In this document: positions 16,042-25,510 of the stretch, one piece after another | Position numbering within the stretch: the stretch's first letter is position 1 | Layout of the letters: each line of letters opens with the position of its first letter | Source of the DNA: Cognatundibacterium crateris | GTDB taxonomy: Bacteria; Pseudomonadota; Gammaproteobacteria; Burkholderiales; Burkholderiaceae_D | DNA: 64,000 nucleotides | Assembly (NCBI RefSeq): GCF_010078235.1 | Contig: NZ_JAABOS010000002.1 | Coordinates: 564,441-628,440 of the forward strand | Direction of reading: 5' to 3' | Notes under the pieces: generated by a model | Seen by the model: only the letters and a program-made list of their open reading frames with translations | The model's database searches: none | What the model was told of the DNA's origin: nothing | Program-made: the position numbers and the translations under genes

Positions 16042-18885
16042 TTATGCCAACTGCAACAACATGGCATTTGCTCTATCTTTTTGAGCAGCACTACCGCCCT
16101 TCAGGACTTCGTCCAGCAATTCCTTAGCGCCCTCTTTGTCACCAATTTCCTGATAAGCCACTGCCAGATCCAGCTTGGTTGACATCTCCGCATTATCTTC
16201 CTCTGCGTGAGCCTCTGCAGCAGGCGCATCGGAAGGCAGATCCAGACTGATACCAGACAAATCAAACTCAAACGCCGAGGCATGATCCGCATCTTGCTGC
16301 GCAGCAGAAGCTTCAGGCACATCAGACGACAGCTCCTCTTCAGCAGGCAGTGTCAGCACAGACAAAGGCTCTTCGACATGGCTGACTGCTGCTTCAGAAC
16401 CTGCGTCAGACAAGGCAAAATCAAGCTCACCCAAATCGACATGATCAAAATCGAGCGCATTACTGTCTTCGGCTGGCACAGCGACTGGCTCAGGCACTGC
16501 AGCAACTTCAGCGACCGGTTTCGCACCACCAAAATCAAAATCGATAGTACCAAAATCCACCTCAGGCACCGGCTCTGGTTCCTGCTTAGTAGCAGCCGCC
16601 ACTGGCTCAGGGATTTGCGGCACCTCAGCCAGATCCAGACCCAGATCAAAATCCAGCGCGCCAGCATCCAGCTGTTGCGCGGAATCTGCCGCTACATTCG
16701 CCGTCGGACCAGCGGTATCTTTATTTTCCGCATGGGATGCGGTATCGATAATACTGATCGCTTCCAACATATCGCGTGACAAAGAGTTAGCCAGCAAGGC
16801 ATCAGGATCCAGATCTTCCAGCGGCTGAGTCGAATTACCCAACCCTCCGCCTATCGCCGTGTCCTGCTTCAGCTGACCACCCGCATACAAGGGGTTACCT
16901 GGTTCCAGCGAGACGCCCATAGACGCAGCTTGCGCCCATTCATCGCCAGCACCGCTGGTCATGCCATACAACTCACTGGCAAGACGCTCAAATTGCTTGG
17001 TATCTTTGCGCGCAAAATAAATTTCCAGCAATTTGAGACGCACAGCATGGCGGTCTGGCTGAGTACGCAAGGCTTCTTTCAGGATTTCCTCTGCCTGAGA
17101 ATCGCGACCATAGGCGATATACACATCTGCTTCAGCGACCGGATCAACTTCGTTCGCATCGAGCTGACTGGCGGAAGGAGCAAAATTCGAATTAAAGACA
17201 CTGTTATTGGTATCCACACTCTGCCCACCAGTAGAGCCGAACATGGAGTTCGCCTTCATGCTGGAGCCAGTCAGAATACTGTCTTCGAATTGCTGCATTT
17301 TTTTCTTGCGGCGGCTGGCCCATAAACCAACGCCACCGAGTATTGCGACCAAAGCGATAATAGCTGGCATCAGCCAGTCTGATATGCTTTCCAAGAAACT
17401 TGGCTCTGGAGCCGGAGGTGGTGGTGGCGGCACAGGCTTACGACGCACGACCGGCTTATCACTGGCTGAGGCATCGGTGGCACTGGCCGCACTGGCTGAG
17501 ACCGCAGGCACTGGCGCAGAAGCCATCGCTGACGCACTTGCCGAAGCGGAGACACTGTCAGGCGCTTTGGCTGCAGAAGCCGGAGCAGTTGCACTCGCAA
17601 CGGCAGGCACCGGGGCGACCGCTTTCGCTTTATCCGCAGCAGATGCAGCCAACGGAGCAGCCGCAGCGGCCTTATCCTGCTGTTTCGCTTTAGATGCCAG
17701 CTCGGCTTCTTTCGCAGCCAGATCCTTGTTCTTTACATCCAGCAGACGCTGCAAATCGCCTACATTTTTCTCCAACTCTTTGAGGCGACTATTGGCCTCA
17801 GCCGTGGCTTTTTCTTTGGCGATCTTATCTTCTTCCGCAGCACCCTTACCTTTACCGCCTTTAGCATCGGCCGGAGCTGCTTTAGAGAGCTTCAGCTTAT
17901 CCGGTGAATCACCGGTTGGAGTTGGTAACTCCTTCACTTTCGCCGTGATGGACCCACTCGCCGTTTGCTTACCAGCATTACGCTTTTCAGCAGGTGCGCG
18001 TTCAACCTGCTCCGCGAGCTTACCGCGATAAGAGTTAAAGTCAGCCGCATGCGCCATCACCACTGAATGGGCTTCGGCATTACTTGCAGCACTGGATTTG
18101 ACTGCATCTGCATCCGGCACCACCAGAATCTGGCCCGCGCGCAGGCGATTCATGTTTTTACCGGTAAATGCATTAGGGTTCGCACGATACAAACCGACCA
18201 GCATCTGATCCAGCGACACACCATCAGGCTTATAGTTACCAGCGATTTTACTCAGAGTATCACCAGGCTTGACGACATGCTCGGTACCAGTCTTTTGCAC
18301 TGGCGCTGCAGGCGCGGTACTATTTTTTTTTGCTGCTGAGGGCTGAATAGCGATCGCAGGCGCCTGAGAACTACGACTACCCGCGTCCGGCGCAGCTTTG
18401 CCCGCAACCAGATTGGGTTGCGCCACTTGCGGCGACTGTCCATTCCTGAGCTCAGCAGGATCCAGCAAGAAGGTGTATTCACGTAGCAATTTACCGTTTG
18501 AAGATGTCATTTCTAACAACATATCAACAAATGGCTCATTCATCGCCTGGGTCGAGCTGACCTTGATCACATAACCCGCACCCTTGGGTTCAATCGCGAA
18601 ACGCAGTGATAACAGAGCGGCATTGAATTCTATATTTGCCTGACGATACGCATCTGCAGAGGCTAGTTTCGGCACCAAGGCACCAATTTCATCTTTGCTA
18701 GGCGAGGTCAGCTCAATTTCAGCTTTCAACGGCTGTCCGAGAGCGGACAGTACAGTCAGTCGCCCCATGCCGGTAGCGTGCGCGCTAGACATCGCCATTA
18801 AAGTCGAAGCCACAGCAACGCCTAAGGCCTTGCGTCCCAGAGAAATCACAGATGTTCTTTTTTGTTTATGCATTTTGTCAGACAT
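16042..18885 (-). CDS. fimV: FimV/HubP-family polar scaffold protein
   Basis: Large inner-membrane protein of 947 aa implicated in type IV pilus assembly and polar organisation in relatives. An N-terminal signal peptide is cut after SSAHA (near residue 37). A conserved N-terminal FimV domain follows (LTVLSALGQPLKAEIEL). A periplasmic LysM domain lies near 203-257 (HVVKPGDTLSKIAGNYKP), then a Lys/Glu coiled coil near 350-405 and a low-complexity Ala/Ser/Pro stretch. One transmembrane helix near 505-528 ends in SRRKKK. The cytoplasmic part has TPR-like repeats, acidic linkers with repeated DFDLGLDL/DFDFGGA-type patches, and the C-terminal FimV domain (TKLDLAVAYQEIGDKEGAKEL). The linkers expand freely in this family. 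Confidence 0.93.
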   Translation of the reverse strand: MSDKMHKQKRTSVISLGRKALGVAVASTLMAMSSAHATGMGRLTVLSALGQPLKAEIELTSPSKDEIGALVPKLASADAYRQANIEFNAALLSLRFAIEPKGAGYVIKVSSTQAMNEPFVDMLLEMTSSNGKLLREYTFLLDPAELRNGQSPQVAQPNLVAGKAAPDAGSRSSQAPAIAIQPSAAKKNSTAPAAPVQKTGTEHVVKPGDTLSKIAGNYKPDGVSLDQMLVGLYRANPNAFTGKNMNRLRAGQILVVPDADAVKSSAASNAEAHSVVMAHAADFNSYRGKLAEQVERAPAEKRNAGKQTASGSITAKVKELPTPTGDSPDKLKLSKAAPADAKGGKGKGAAEEDKIAKEKATAEANSRLKELEKNVGDLQRLLDVKNKDLAAKEAELASKAKQQDKAAAAAPLAASAADKAKAVAPVPAVASATAPASAAKAPDSVSASASASAMASAPVPAVSASAASATDASASDKPVVRRKPVPPPPPPAPEPSFLESISDWLMPAIIALVAILGGVGLWASRRKKKMQQFEDSILTGSSMKANSMFGSTGGQSVDTNNSVFNSNFAPSASQLDANEVDPVAEADVYIAYGRDSQAEEILKEALRTQPDRHAVRLKLLEIYFARKDTKQFERLASELYGMTSGAGDEWAQAASMGVSLEPGNPLYAGGQLKQDTAIGGGLGNSTQPLEDLDPDALLANSLSRDMLEAISIIDTASHAENKDTAGPTANVAADSAQQLDAGALDFDLGLDLAEVPQIPEPVAAATKQEPEPVPEVDFGTIDFDFGGAKPVAEVAAVPEPVAVPAEDSNALDFDHVDLGELDFALSDAGSEAAVSHVEEPLSVLTLPAEEELSSDVPEASAAQQDADHASAFEFDLSGISLDLPSDAPAAEAHAEEDNAEMSTKLDLAVAYQEIGDKEGAKELLDEVLKGGSAAQKDRANAMLLQLA

Positions 18886-19105
18886 ATTGGGAATTTGGCG
18901 AACAGAGGTTCGCTGGGATAAGCTAGTTTAGCCAAAAGAAACAAATATTGTTTCACGATAACATTAGCCACATAGCCGTGCAAGCTTAACGCTATTTATA
19001 CACAGGGTAAATACATTACGCCAGTATGCTGCACTCTATCCCCTGGAAACGTTGCAGCCATTTAACAGAAGTTCTCTATTGTAAATCGCCAGACAGAAAC
19101 AGATC

Positions 19106-19140
19106 ATAAAAAAAGGGAGGTAAACACCCCCCTTTTTTCA
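19106..19140. terminator. Bidirectional terminator between asd and fimV
   Basis: A run AAAAAAAGGGAGGT pairs with ACCCCCCTTTTTT across a short AAAC loop. A/T tracts on both sides allow action on either strand; on the minus strand it ends the asd transcript. Confidence 0.82.
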
Positions 19141-19170
19141 CTTAATTTGCTACCAGATGTAACGATCTGA

Positions 19171-20298
19171 TCAATCTATCAAAATACGTAACATTCTGCG
19201 CAATGGTTCCGCCGCACCCCACAGCAACTGATCACCGACCGTAAATGCGCCCACATACTCAGGGCCCATGGCTAATTTACGGATACGTCCGACCGGAATG
19301 GTCATCGTACCAGTAACAGCAACCGGGGTCAGATCACGGATACTGTCTTCACGGGTATTGGGCACAACCTTCACCCATTCATTATCTGCGGCGATCATGG
19401 CCTCGATATCTGCGACCGGCACATCTTTCTTCAGCTTGAAGGTCAATGCCTGGCTATGGCAACGCATAGCACCTATACGGATGCAGAAACCGTCAACCGG
19501 AACAGCTTGCGATCCAAAGGCCTCGCCCTGGCCCAATATCTTATTGGTTTCAGCCATGCCCTTCCATTCTTCTTTGGACATGCCATCGCCGAGGTCTTTA
19601 TCAATCCAAGGAATCAGAGAGCCGCCAAGCGGAACGCCGAAATTTGCCGTTTCCACGTCGGAGAAGGAGCGCTGTTTAGCGATGATTTTGCGATCGATTT
19701 CCAAAATCGCGCTCTTAGGATCATCCAGCAAATCCCTTACCTCTGCATTTAAGCTGCCGTACTGAGTCAGCAGTTCACGCATATGCTGAGCGCCGCCACC
19801 GGACGCGGCCTGGTAAGTCTGGGTGCTCATCCACTCAACCAGACCCGCCTTATACAAAGCGCCAACACCCATCAGCATACAGCTGACGGTGCAATTACCA
19901 CCGATCCAGTTTTTCTGACCTTTGACCAGCGCATCCTTGATCACCGGCAGATTAACCGGATCCAGCACAATCACCGCATCATCATTCATACGCAGACTGG
20001 AAGCCGCATCGATCCAGTGACCATTCCAGCCAGCTGCACGCAATTGCGGGAAAACTGCATTGGTATAGTCGCCGCCCTGGCAGGTAATAATGATGTCGCA
20101 CTTCTTGAGCTCATCAATATTATTTGCGTCTTTCAGTGTCTTTTCATTTTTTGCCATCGCAGGCGCCTGACCGCCAGTATTTGATGTCGAAAAGAACACG
20201 GGTTCAATATGCGCAAAATCGCCTTCTTCCTGCATACGCTGCATCAGAACCGAACCCACCATGCCACGCCAACCAACTAAACCAACCAGTTTCATCAT
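19171..20298 (-). CDS. asd: Aspartate-semialdehyde dehydrogenase
   Basis: NADPH-dependent reduction of beta-aspartyl phosphate to aspartate semialdehyde, the branch point for lysine/diaminopimelate, threonine and methionine. Protein of 375 aa, long (gammaproteobacterial) type. [14 protein letters not shown] at 9-22 binds NADP, the nucleophile Cys136 is in GGNCTVSC, and [15 protein letters not shown] carries the active-site Arg/His. It follows leuB by 55 bp and precedes fimV, an order seen in Burkholderiales. Confidence 0.97.
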   Translation of the reverse strand: MMKLVGLVGWRGMVGSVLMQRMQEEGDFAHIEPVFFSTSNTGGQAPAMAKNEKTLKDANNIDELKKCDIIITCQGGDYTNAVFPQLRAAGWNGHWIDAASSLRMNDDAVIVLDPVNLPVIKDALVKGQKNWIGGNCTVSCMLMGVGALYKAGLVEWMSTQTYQAASGGGAQHMRELLTQYGSLNAEVRDLLDDPKSAILEIDRKIIAKQRSFSDVETANFGVPLGGSLIPWIDKDLGDGMSKEEWKGMAETNKILGQGEAFGSQAVPVDGFCIRIGAMRCHSQALTFKLKKDVPVADIEAMIAADNEWVKVVPNTREDSIRDLTPVAVTGTMTIPVGRIRKLAMGPEYVGAFTVGDQLLWGAAEPLRRMLRILID

Positions 20299-20353
20299 TT
20301 TTCCCTTTAAATTGCAGGATAGCCTGCTCCTGCTTCAATTGCCTCTGGCGACT

Positions 20354-21427
20354 TTAACGCGCTAACGCCGCCACCACTGCCTGCCCCATCTCTGCCGTTC
20401 CCACCTTAGTGGTACCAGCTTCGTAAATATCCGGCGTACGCAAACCCTGCGCCAGCACCGTTTTGACAGCCGCTTCAATACGGTCAGCCTGCTCTGCCTT
20501 ATTCAGCGAATAACGCAACATCATCGCCGCCGACAGGATAGTTGCGAGCGGATTAGCAATCCCCTTGCCCGCGATATCCGGCGCCGAGCCATGCGAAGGT
20601 TCATACAAGCCCTTATTGTTCGCATCCAGCGACGCGGACGGCAACATGCCGATAGAACCTGTCAACATCGCTGCCGCATCCGACAAAATGTCGCCAAACA
20701 TATTGCCAGTCACGATCACGTCAAACTTCTTCGGTGCACGCACCAATTGCATCGCTGCGTTATCAACATACATATGATCCAGCGCGACGTCAGGATATTC
20801 GCGATGCACATCGGTCACGATATCTTTCCAGAACTGGAAAGTTTCCAATACATTCGCTTTATCGACGCTGGTCAGCCGCTTGCCACGTTTCTGCGCGGTC
20901 TGGAAAGCGACATGCGCAATACGGCGGATCTCTGTTTCAGCGTAGCGCATGGTGTCGAAACCTTCGCGCTCACCTTTGAACGGGCCATCCGGGCATTCAC
21001 GCACACCGCGTGGCTGACCAAAATAAATATCGCCGGTCAGTTCACGGATAATCAGAATATCAAGTCCGGACACCACTTCTGGCTTCAGTGTAGAAGCACC
21101 CGCCAGCTCAGGATACAAAATCGCAGGACGCAAATTAGCGAACAATTTCAGATTTTTACGCAAGCCCAGGATTGCCTGCTCAGGGCGCAATGCACGTTCC
21201 AGCGTATCGTATTTCCAGTCACCGACTGAACCAAACAGCACTGCATCCGCGTCCTGCGCCAGCTTCAGGGTAGCTTCAGGCAGAGGATGGCCCGATGCCT
21301 CATATCCTGCACCACCGACCGGCGCAGTCTCCATTTCAAACTGTTCATCGAGTGCATTGAGTACATGCACTGCCTGCTCTACAATTTCAGGACCAATACC
21401 ATCGCCGGGCAAAATTGCAATTTTCAT
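20354..21427 (-). CDS. leuB: 3-isopropylmalate dehydrogenase
   Basis: NAD-dependent oxidative decarboxylation of 3-isopropylmalate in leucine biosynthesis. Length 357 aa. [13 protein letters not shown] starts the Rossmann-like domain, [13 protein letters not shown] contains substrate-binding arginines, [10 protein letters not shown] the catalytic Lys/Asp region, and [11 protein letters not shown] plus [19 protein letters not shown] the metal and NAD sites. It follows leuD by 93 bp. Confidence 0.98.
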   Translation of the reverse strand: MKIAILPGDGIGPEIVEQAVHVLNALDEQFEMETAPVGGAGYEASGHPLPEATLKLAQDADAVLFGSVGDWKYDTLERALRPEQAILGLRKNLKLFANLRPAILYPELAGASTLKPEVVSGLDILIIRELTGDIYFGQPRGVRECPDGPFKGEREGFDTMRYAETEIRRIAHVAFQTAQKRGKRLTSVDKANVLETFQFWKDIVTDVHREYPDVALDHMYVDNAAMQLVRAPKKFDVIVTGNMFGDILSDAAAMLTGSIGMLPSASLDANNKGLYEPSHGSAPDIAGKGIANPLATILSAAMMLRYSLNKAEQADRIEAAVKTVLAQGLRTPDIYEAGTTKVGTAEMGQAVVAALAR

Positions 21428-21520
21428 TTTTTCTTTTTTCCTTAAGCTGCCGGCTGTGCGGCAGATAGACAGAACTGGAACCAGACATGCACTGTATGCT
21501 GCGACTGGATACCAATCCGT

Positions 21521-22168
21521 TTAAATAGTGTTTTGCAACCAGGGCTGCGCTTGCAAATGACGTTCTTCAAACGCGCGGATTTTGTCTGCATGACGCAGCG
21601 TTAACCCAATATCATCCAGACCATTCATCAGGCAGTATTTGCGGAAAGGATCTATCTCGAAATTGAAACTGAGCGCGCCATCGGTGGTGCTCACAATCTG
21701 CTGACTCAAATCGACCACCAGATGGAAGCCAGGGAAAGCCTTGACCTGATTGAATAACTGATCCACCTGCGCCTCACTCAGCACAACTGGCAGCAAGCCA
21801 TTTTTATAGCAGTTATTAAAGAAAATATCTGCAAAACTTGGCGCAATAATGACCTTGAATCCGAACTGTTCCAGCGCCCAGGGCGCATGCTCACGTGAAG
21901 AGCCACAGCCGAAATTTTTACGCGCCAACAGCACCGAAGCGCCCTGATAGCGTGGCTGATTCAGGACAAAATCGGGATTCAGCGGACGCTGGCTGTTATC
22001 CATACCCGGTTCGCCGTGATCGAGATAACGCCATTCATCGAACAGATTAGGACCGAAACCGGAACGTTTGATCGACTTCAGGAACTGCTTGGGAATGATC
22101 GCATCTGTGTCGACATTCGCCCTGTCCATAGGAGCGACCAGGCCATTTAATAAAGTGAATTTTTCCAT
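21521..22168 (-). CDS. leuD: 3-isopropylmalate dehydratase small subunit
   Basis: Swivelling domain of isopropylmalate isomerase, partner of LeuC, 215 aa. [16 protein letters not shown] at the N-terminus and [15 protein letters not shown] (substrate-binding loop) are diagnostic. Interconverts 2- and 3-isopropylmalate. It is separated from leuC by a small entericidin-type lipoprotein gene. Confidence 0.98.
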   Translation of the reverse strand: MEKFTLLNGLVAPMDRANVDTDAIIPKQFLKSIKRSGFGPNLFDEWRYLDHGEPGMDNSQRPLNPDFVLNQPRYQGASVLLARKNFGCGSSREHAPWALEQFGFKVIIAPSFADIFFNNCYKNGLLPVVLSEAQVDQLFNQVKAFPGFHLVVDLSQQIVSTTDGALSFNFEIDPFRKYCLMNGLDDIGLTLRHADKIRAFEERHLQAQPWLQNTI

Positions 22169-22191
22169 ATAGCTAACCAGTCGTATTTTTC

Positions 22192-22314
22192 TTATTTTTT
22201 AGCTGCGTTCTCAACTGCCTCACCGGCTTTTTTGACATCCTTACCAATACCTTGCACGGTATTGCAAGCTGACAGGGTGCAAGCACAGAGGATCAGAGCG
22301 AATAATTTTTTCAT
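22192..22314 (-). CDS. Entericidin A/B-family lipoprotein
   Basis: A 40-aa ORF starting [18 protein letters not shown] short signal peptide ends in the lipobox LSAC (Cys17), and the mature part ([23 protein letters not shown]) is a small amphipathic helix of the entericidin pattern, where VxGxGxDxxxAGxA is conserved. It sits inside the leuC-leuD interval and is followed 23 bp later by leuD. Such a gene at this place is frequent in Burkholderiales. Proposed roles (membrane toxin/antidote or envelope stability) are known only from the enterobacterial proteins. Confidence 0.88.
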   Translation of the reverse strand: MKKLFALILCACTLSACNTVQGIGKDVKKAGEAVENAAKK

Positions 22315-22342
22315 GCTATTTCCTTTTACTTATTTTGCAGAA

Positions 22343-23746
22343 TCAGGATACGCGGCGCACATCAACAAAGTGCCCCTCAATACCAGCCGCAGCTGCCATC
22401 GCCGGAGAAACCAGATGCGTGCGACCGCCCTGCCCCTGACGTCCTTCAAAATTGCGGTTAGAAGTGGAAGCGCAGCGCTCACCCGGTTCCAGCCGGTCGG
22501 CATTCATCGCGAGACACATAGAACATCCCGGTTCGCGCCATTCAAAGCCAGCATCACGGAAAATTTTATCCAGGCCTTCACGTTCAGCTTGTTCTTTGAC
22601 TAAACCCGAGCCAGGCACAACCATCGCCAGCTTGACGTTTGAGGCGCGGAATTTACCTCTGACCACTGCAGCCGCTTCGCGCAAATCCTCGATACGGGAA
22701 TTGGTGCAGGAACCGATAAAGACCTTATCAATCCGGATATCAGAAATCGCTGTGTTTGGCTTCAATGCCATATAAACCAGTGCTTTTTCTATCGCATCAC
22801 GTTTGACCGGATCTTTTTCCAGATCAGGATCAGGCACGCGCGCATCGATAGCCACCACCATTTCCGGCGACGTGCCCCAAGTCACTTGCGGCAGGATTTC
22901 AGCTGCGTTCAATGTGACGACCAGATCAAATTTTGCGCCAGCATCGGAATGCAGCGTTTTCCAGTACTCAACCGCACGATCCCAATGCGGACCCACCGGC
23001 GAGAATGGACGACCATGTACATAATCTATCGTAGTCTGATCAACCGCGACCATACCGGCGCGTGCACCGGCTTCAATGGCCATATTACAGATGGTCATGC
23101 GGCCTTCCATCGACAAAGCACGGATTGCGGTTCCGGCAAACTCTATCGCATAGCCAGTGCCGCCAGCAGTACCGATACGACCGATCACTGCCAGTACGAT
23201 GTCTTTAGCGGTAACGCCCTTAGACAGGACACCGTCAACCTGCACCAGCATCGATTTGGATTTTTTGGCGATCAGTGTCTGGGTTGCCAGCACGTGTTCC
23301 ACTTCTGAGGTACCGATACCATGCGCCAGACAGCCAAACGCACCATGAGTGGAAGTATGCGAGTCACCGCATACGACCGTCATGCCGGGTAGCGTTGCAC
23401 CTTGCTCAGGTCCGATCACATGCACGATGCCCTGACGCTTGTCATTCATTCCGAAATAAGTCAGGCCGTACTGGCGCGCATTCGCATCCAGCGTTTCCAC
23501 CTGCAGCCGTGAAACCGGATCTTCTATGCCACCGGCACGATTGGTGGTCGGCACATTATGATCGGCCACGACCAGATTAGCCGCATTACGCCATGGCTGA
23601 CGTTCAGCCAGTTTCAAACCTTCGAAAGCCTGAGGACTAGTGACTTCATGTAGCAAATGACGATCTATGTATAGGATTGCAGTGCCATCATCCTCGGAAT
23701 GAACAAGGTGAGATTCCCATAATTTGTCATAGAGCGTTTTGAGCAT
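22343..23746 (-). CDS. leuC: 3-isopropylmalate dehydratase large subunit
   Basis: Aconitase-family [4Fe-4S] enzyme of 467 aa, partner of Leu[22 protein letters not shown] is diagnostic, and cluster cysteines occur in [12 protein letters not shown] and in GCSMCLAMN (CxxC). First gene of the minus-strand leuC-entericidin-leuD-leuB-asd run. A 10-bp palindrome and AT-rich promoter-like DNA lie about 90 bp upstream. Confidence 0.98.
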   Translation of the reverse strand: MLKTLYDKLWESHLVHSEDDGTAILYIDRHLLHEVTSPQAFEGLKLAERQPWRNAANLVVADHNVPTTNRAGGIEDPVSRLQVETLDANARQYGLTYFGMNDKRQGIVHVIGPEQGATLPGMTVVCGDSHTSTHGAFGCLAHGIGTSEVEHVLATQTLIAKKSKSMLVQVDGVLSKGVTAKDIVLAVIGRIGTAGGTGYAIEFAGTAIRALSMEGRMTICNMAIEAGARAGMVAVDQTTIDYVHGRPFSPVGPHWDRAVEYWKTLHSDAGAKFDLVVTLNAAEILPQVTWGTSPEMVVAIDARVPDPDLEKDPVKRDAIEKALVYMALKPNTAISDIRIDKVFIGSCTNSRIEDLREAAAVVRGKFRASNVKLAMVVPGSGLVKEQAEREGLDKIFRDAGFEWREPGCSMCLAMNADRLEPGERCASTSNRNFEGRQGQGGRTHLVSPAMAAAAGIEGHFVDVRRVS

Positions 23747-24162
23747 AATCTGAAGCCTGAAGTGTGTTCTAAATAGAGAGTGTAAAGATGATAAAGAAGA
23801 GTGGACTTACATTTTTTTCGCATTTGATTATGCCACAATTGTGCGATGCGGAACCAAAAAAGCAGCCAAAATGGTGCAAGGAAATTCAATATAAAAATCA
23901 GCTATTAGCTTATATGCCAAATATTGAATGGTATTTTTCCAGGACTGCGCGCAAATTCCGTTCAATATTTCGCAATGAAAACCTACCGAACAAACTGCGG
24001 GGATATCAGATGAGGAAAGCAATGAGAAATCTGGCCAAAAATCTGGCTGGCGCCAGCAATGCCTGCACCAGTATCAGGTAGCAGGCATCAGGATGAACGG
24101 GGCCGTTAGACGCTTAGTCCACGGCCAGACAGACAACCAGGCCTTAGGCAACCCTGTCAGTC
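23747..24162. other. Intergenic region between leuC and aroC
   Basis: 416 bp with no supported gene. Near leuC it is AT-rich and should hold the leuC promoter (minus strand), including the palindrome CACAATTGTG at 23834-23843. Near aroC there are two stem-loops: GCCTGC/GCAGGC at 24061-24086 and GGCCGT/ACGGCC at 24101-24126. These probably end or stabilise the aroC transcript but lack a T-run. A plus-strand 97-codon frame has no family resemblance and is not called. Confidence 0.5.
23834..23843. promoter_or_regulatory. Palindrome in the leuC upstream region
   Basis: CACAATTGTG is a perfect 10-bp inverted repeat about 90 bp upstream of the leuC start. It could be an operator half-site pair (for example for a LysR-type regulator), but the regulator is unknown. 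Confidence 0.3.
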
Positions 24163-25236
24163 TCAGACGACATCGCCGCATTGAGCACGATGACGCAGCA
24201 CATGATCCATCAGCACCAGTGCCAGCATTGCCTCTGCAATTGGCGTAGCACGGATACCAACACAGGGATCATGTCGCCCAAAAGTCTCCACCATGACGGG
24301 ATTGCCATCCTTATCCACCGAGCGACGCGGGGTTCGTATCGATGAAGTCGGCTTAATCGCGATCGATACAGTGATGTCCTGGCCAGTTGAGATGCCGCCC
24401 AAAATACCACCCGCGTTATTCGACAAAAAGCCGTCAGGTGTGAGTTCATCACCATGCTCAGAGCCTTTTTGCGCCACACAGCGAAACCCGGCACCGATCT
24501 CCACACCCTTGACCGCGTTGATACCCATCATGGCGTAGGCGATTTCAGCATCCAGCTTATCGTAGATCGGCTCCCCAAGTCCCACTGGTACATTCTGCGC
24601 CACCACATCAATTTTTGCGCCGATAGAATCACCATCCTTACGCAAGGCATCCATGTAATCTTCCAGACGTGTAATCAAGGTCTGATCTGCAGTCGGTGCA
24701 AAAAAAGGATTGGCAGCTGTATGCTCCCAGGATTCCAGCGGAATGGCGATATCACCAAGTTGCGTCATACCACCTTTAAACTCAGTACCGAACTTGAGTT
24801 TCAGCCATTTTTTTGCAATCGCTGCAGCACCAACCACGGGTGCAGTCAGGCGCGCCGATGAACGCCCGCCACCGCGCGGATCGCGGATACCGTACTTATT
24901 CCAGTAGGTAAAATCAGCATGCCCCGGGCGGAAAGTCTCAGTGATGTTGCCATAGTCCTTACTACGTTGATCCTGATTCCGTATCAGCAGCGCAATCGGG
25001 GTTCCGGTTGTTTTACCTTGATACACACCGGACAAAATTTCTACCGTATCCGGCTCCTGCCGCTGCGTCACATGGCGCGAAGTACCTGGCTTGCGCCGGT
25101 CCAGCTCCAGCTGTATGTCAGCCTCGGACAATTCCAGCCCCGGTGGACAACCATCCACCACACAACCAATCGCCGGACCATGCGATTCACCAAAGGTAGT
25201 TACCGTAAACAGGGTTCCAAATGTATTACCAGACAT
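24163..25236 (-). CDS. aroC: Chorismate synthase
   Basis: Last shikimate-pathway step, EPSP to chorismate, requiring reduced FMN. The start at 25236 ([20 protein letters not shown]) fits the family; the open frame extends 37 codons further but that part is not conserved. Product 357 aa. Signatures are [49 protein letters not shown] (FMN/phosphate site) and [10 protein letters not shown] near the C-terminus. Confidence 0.97.
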   Translation of the reverse strand: MSGNTFGTLFTVTTFGESHGPAIGCVVDGCPPGLELSEADIQLELDRRKPGTSRHVTQRQEPDTVEILSGVYQGKTTGTPIALLIRNQDQRSKDYGNITETFRPGHADFTYWNKYGIRDPRGGGRSSARLTAPVVGAAAIAKKWLKLKFGTEFKGGMTQLGDIAIPLESWEHTAANPFFAPTADQTLITRLEDYMDALRKDGDSIGAKIDVVAQNVPVGLGEPIYDKLDAEIAYAMMGINAVKGVEIGAGFRCVAQKGSEHGDELTPDGFLSNNAGGILGGISTGQDITVSIAIKPTSSIRTPRRSVDKDGNPVMVETFGRHDPCVGIRATPIAEAMLALVLMDHVLRHRAQCGDVV

Positions 25237-25510
25237 AATTCTTTTGCAGTTCAGGTTAGTAGGATAGATGGGGCATTCTAACAGTGTTCCGGAATCCAGC
25301 ATGCAGGCAAACTCTGGAAAACACTGACTGGTCGTTAGCAAATTCAAAATAATTCAACAATTGAGGCCACTCAGACATATAGAGTGTTTTATTATTGCCA
25401 AATAAAAAAACTTAAGACTTGGCTGGCATCGTTTTTAATGTCATAGTTCCGCAAGGAATGATTTCAACCGTCCAACACAAAAAAACGTCCAGTATGGAGC
25501 TGTATTTCCG

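Noticed and set aside
23788..24081. 97-codon plus-strand ORF between leuC and aroC
   Set aside because: No ribosome binding site, no family resemblance, and it overlaps the expected leuC promoter.
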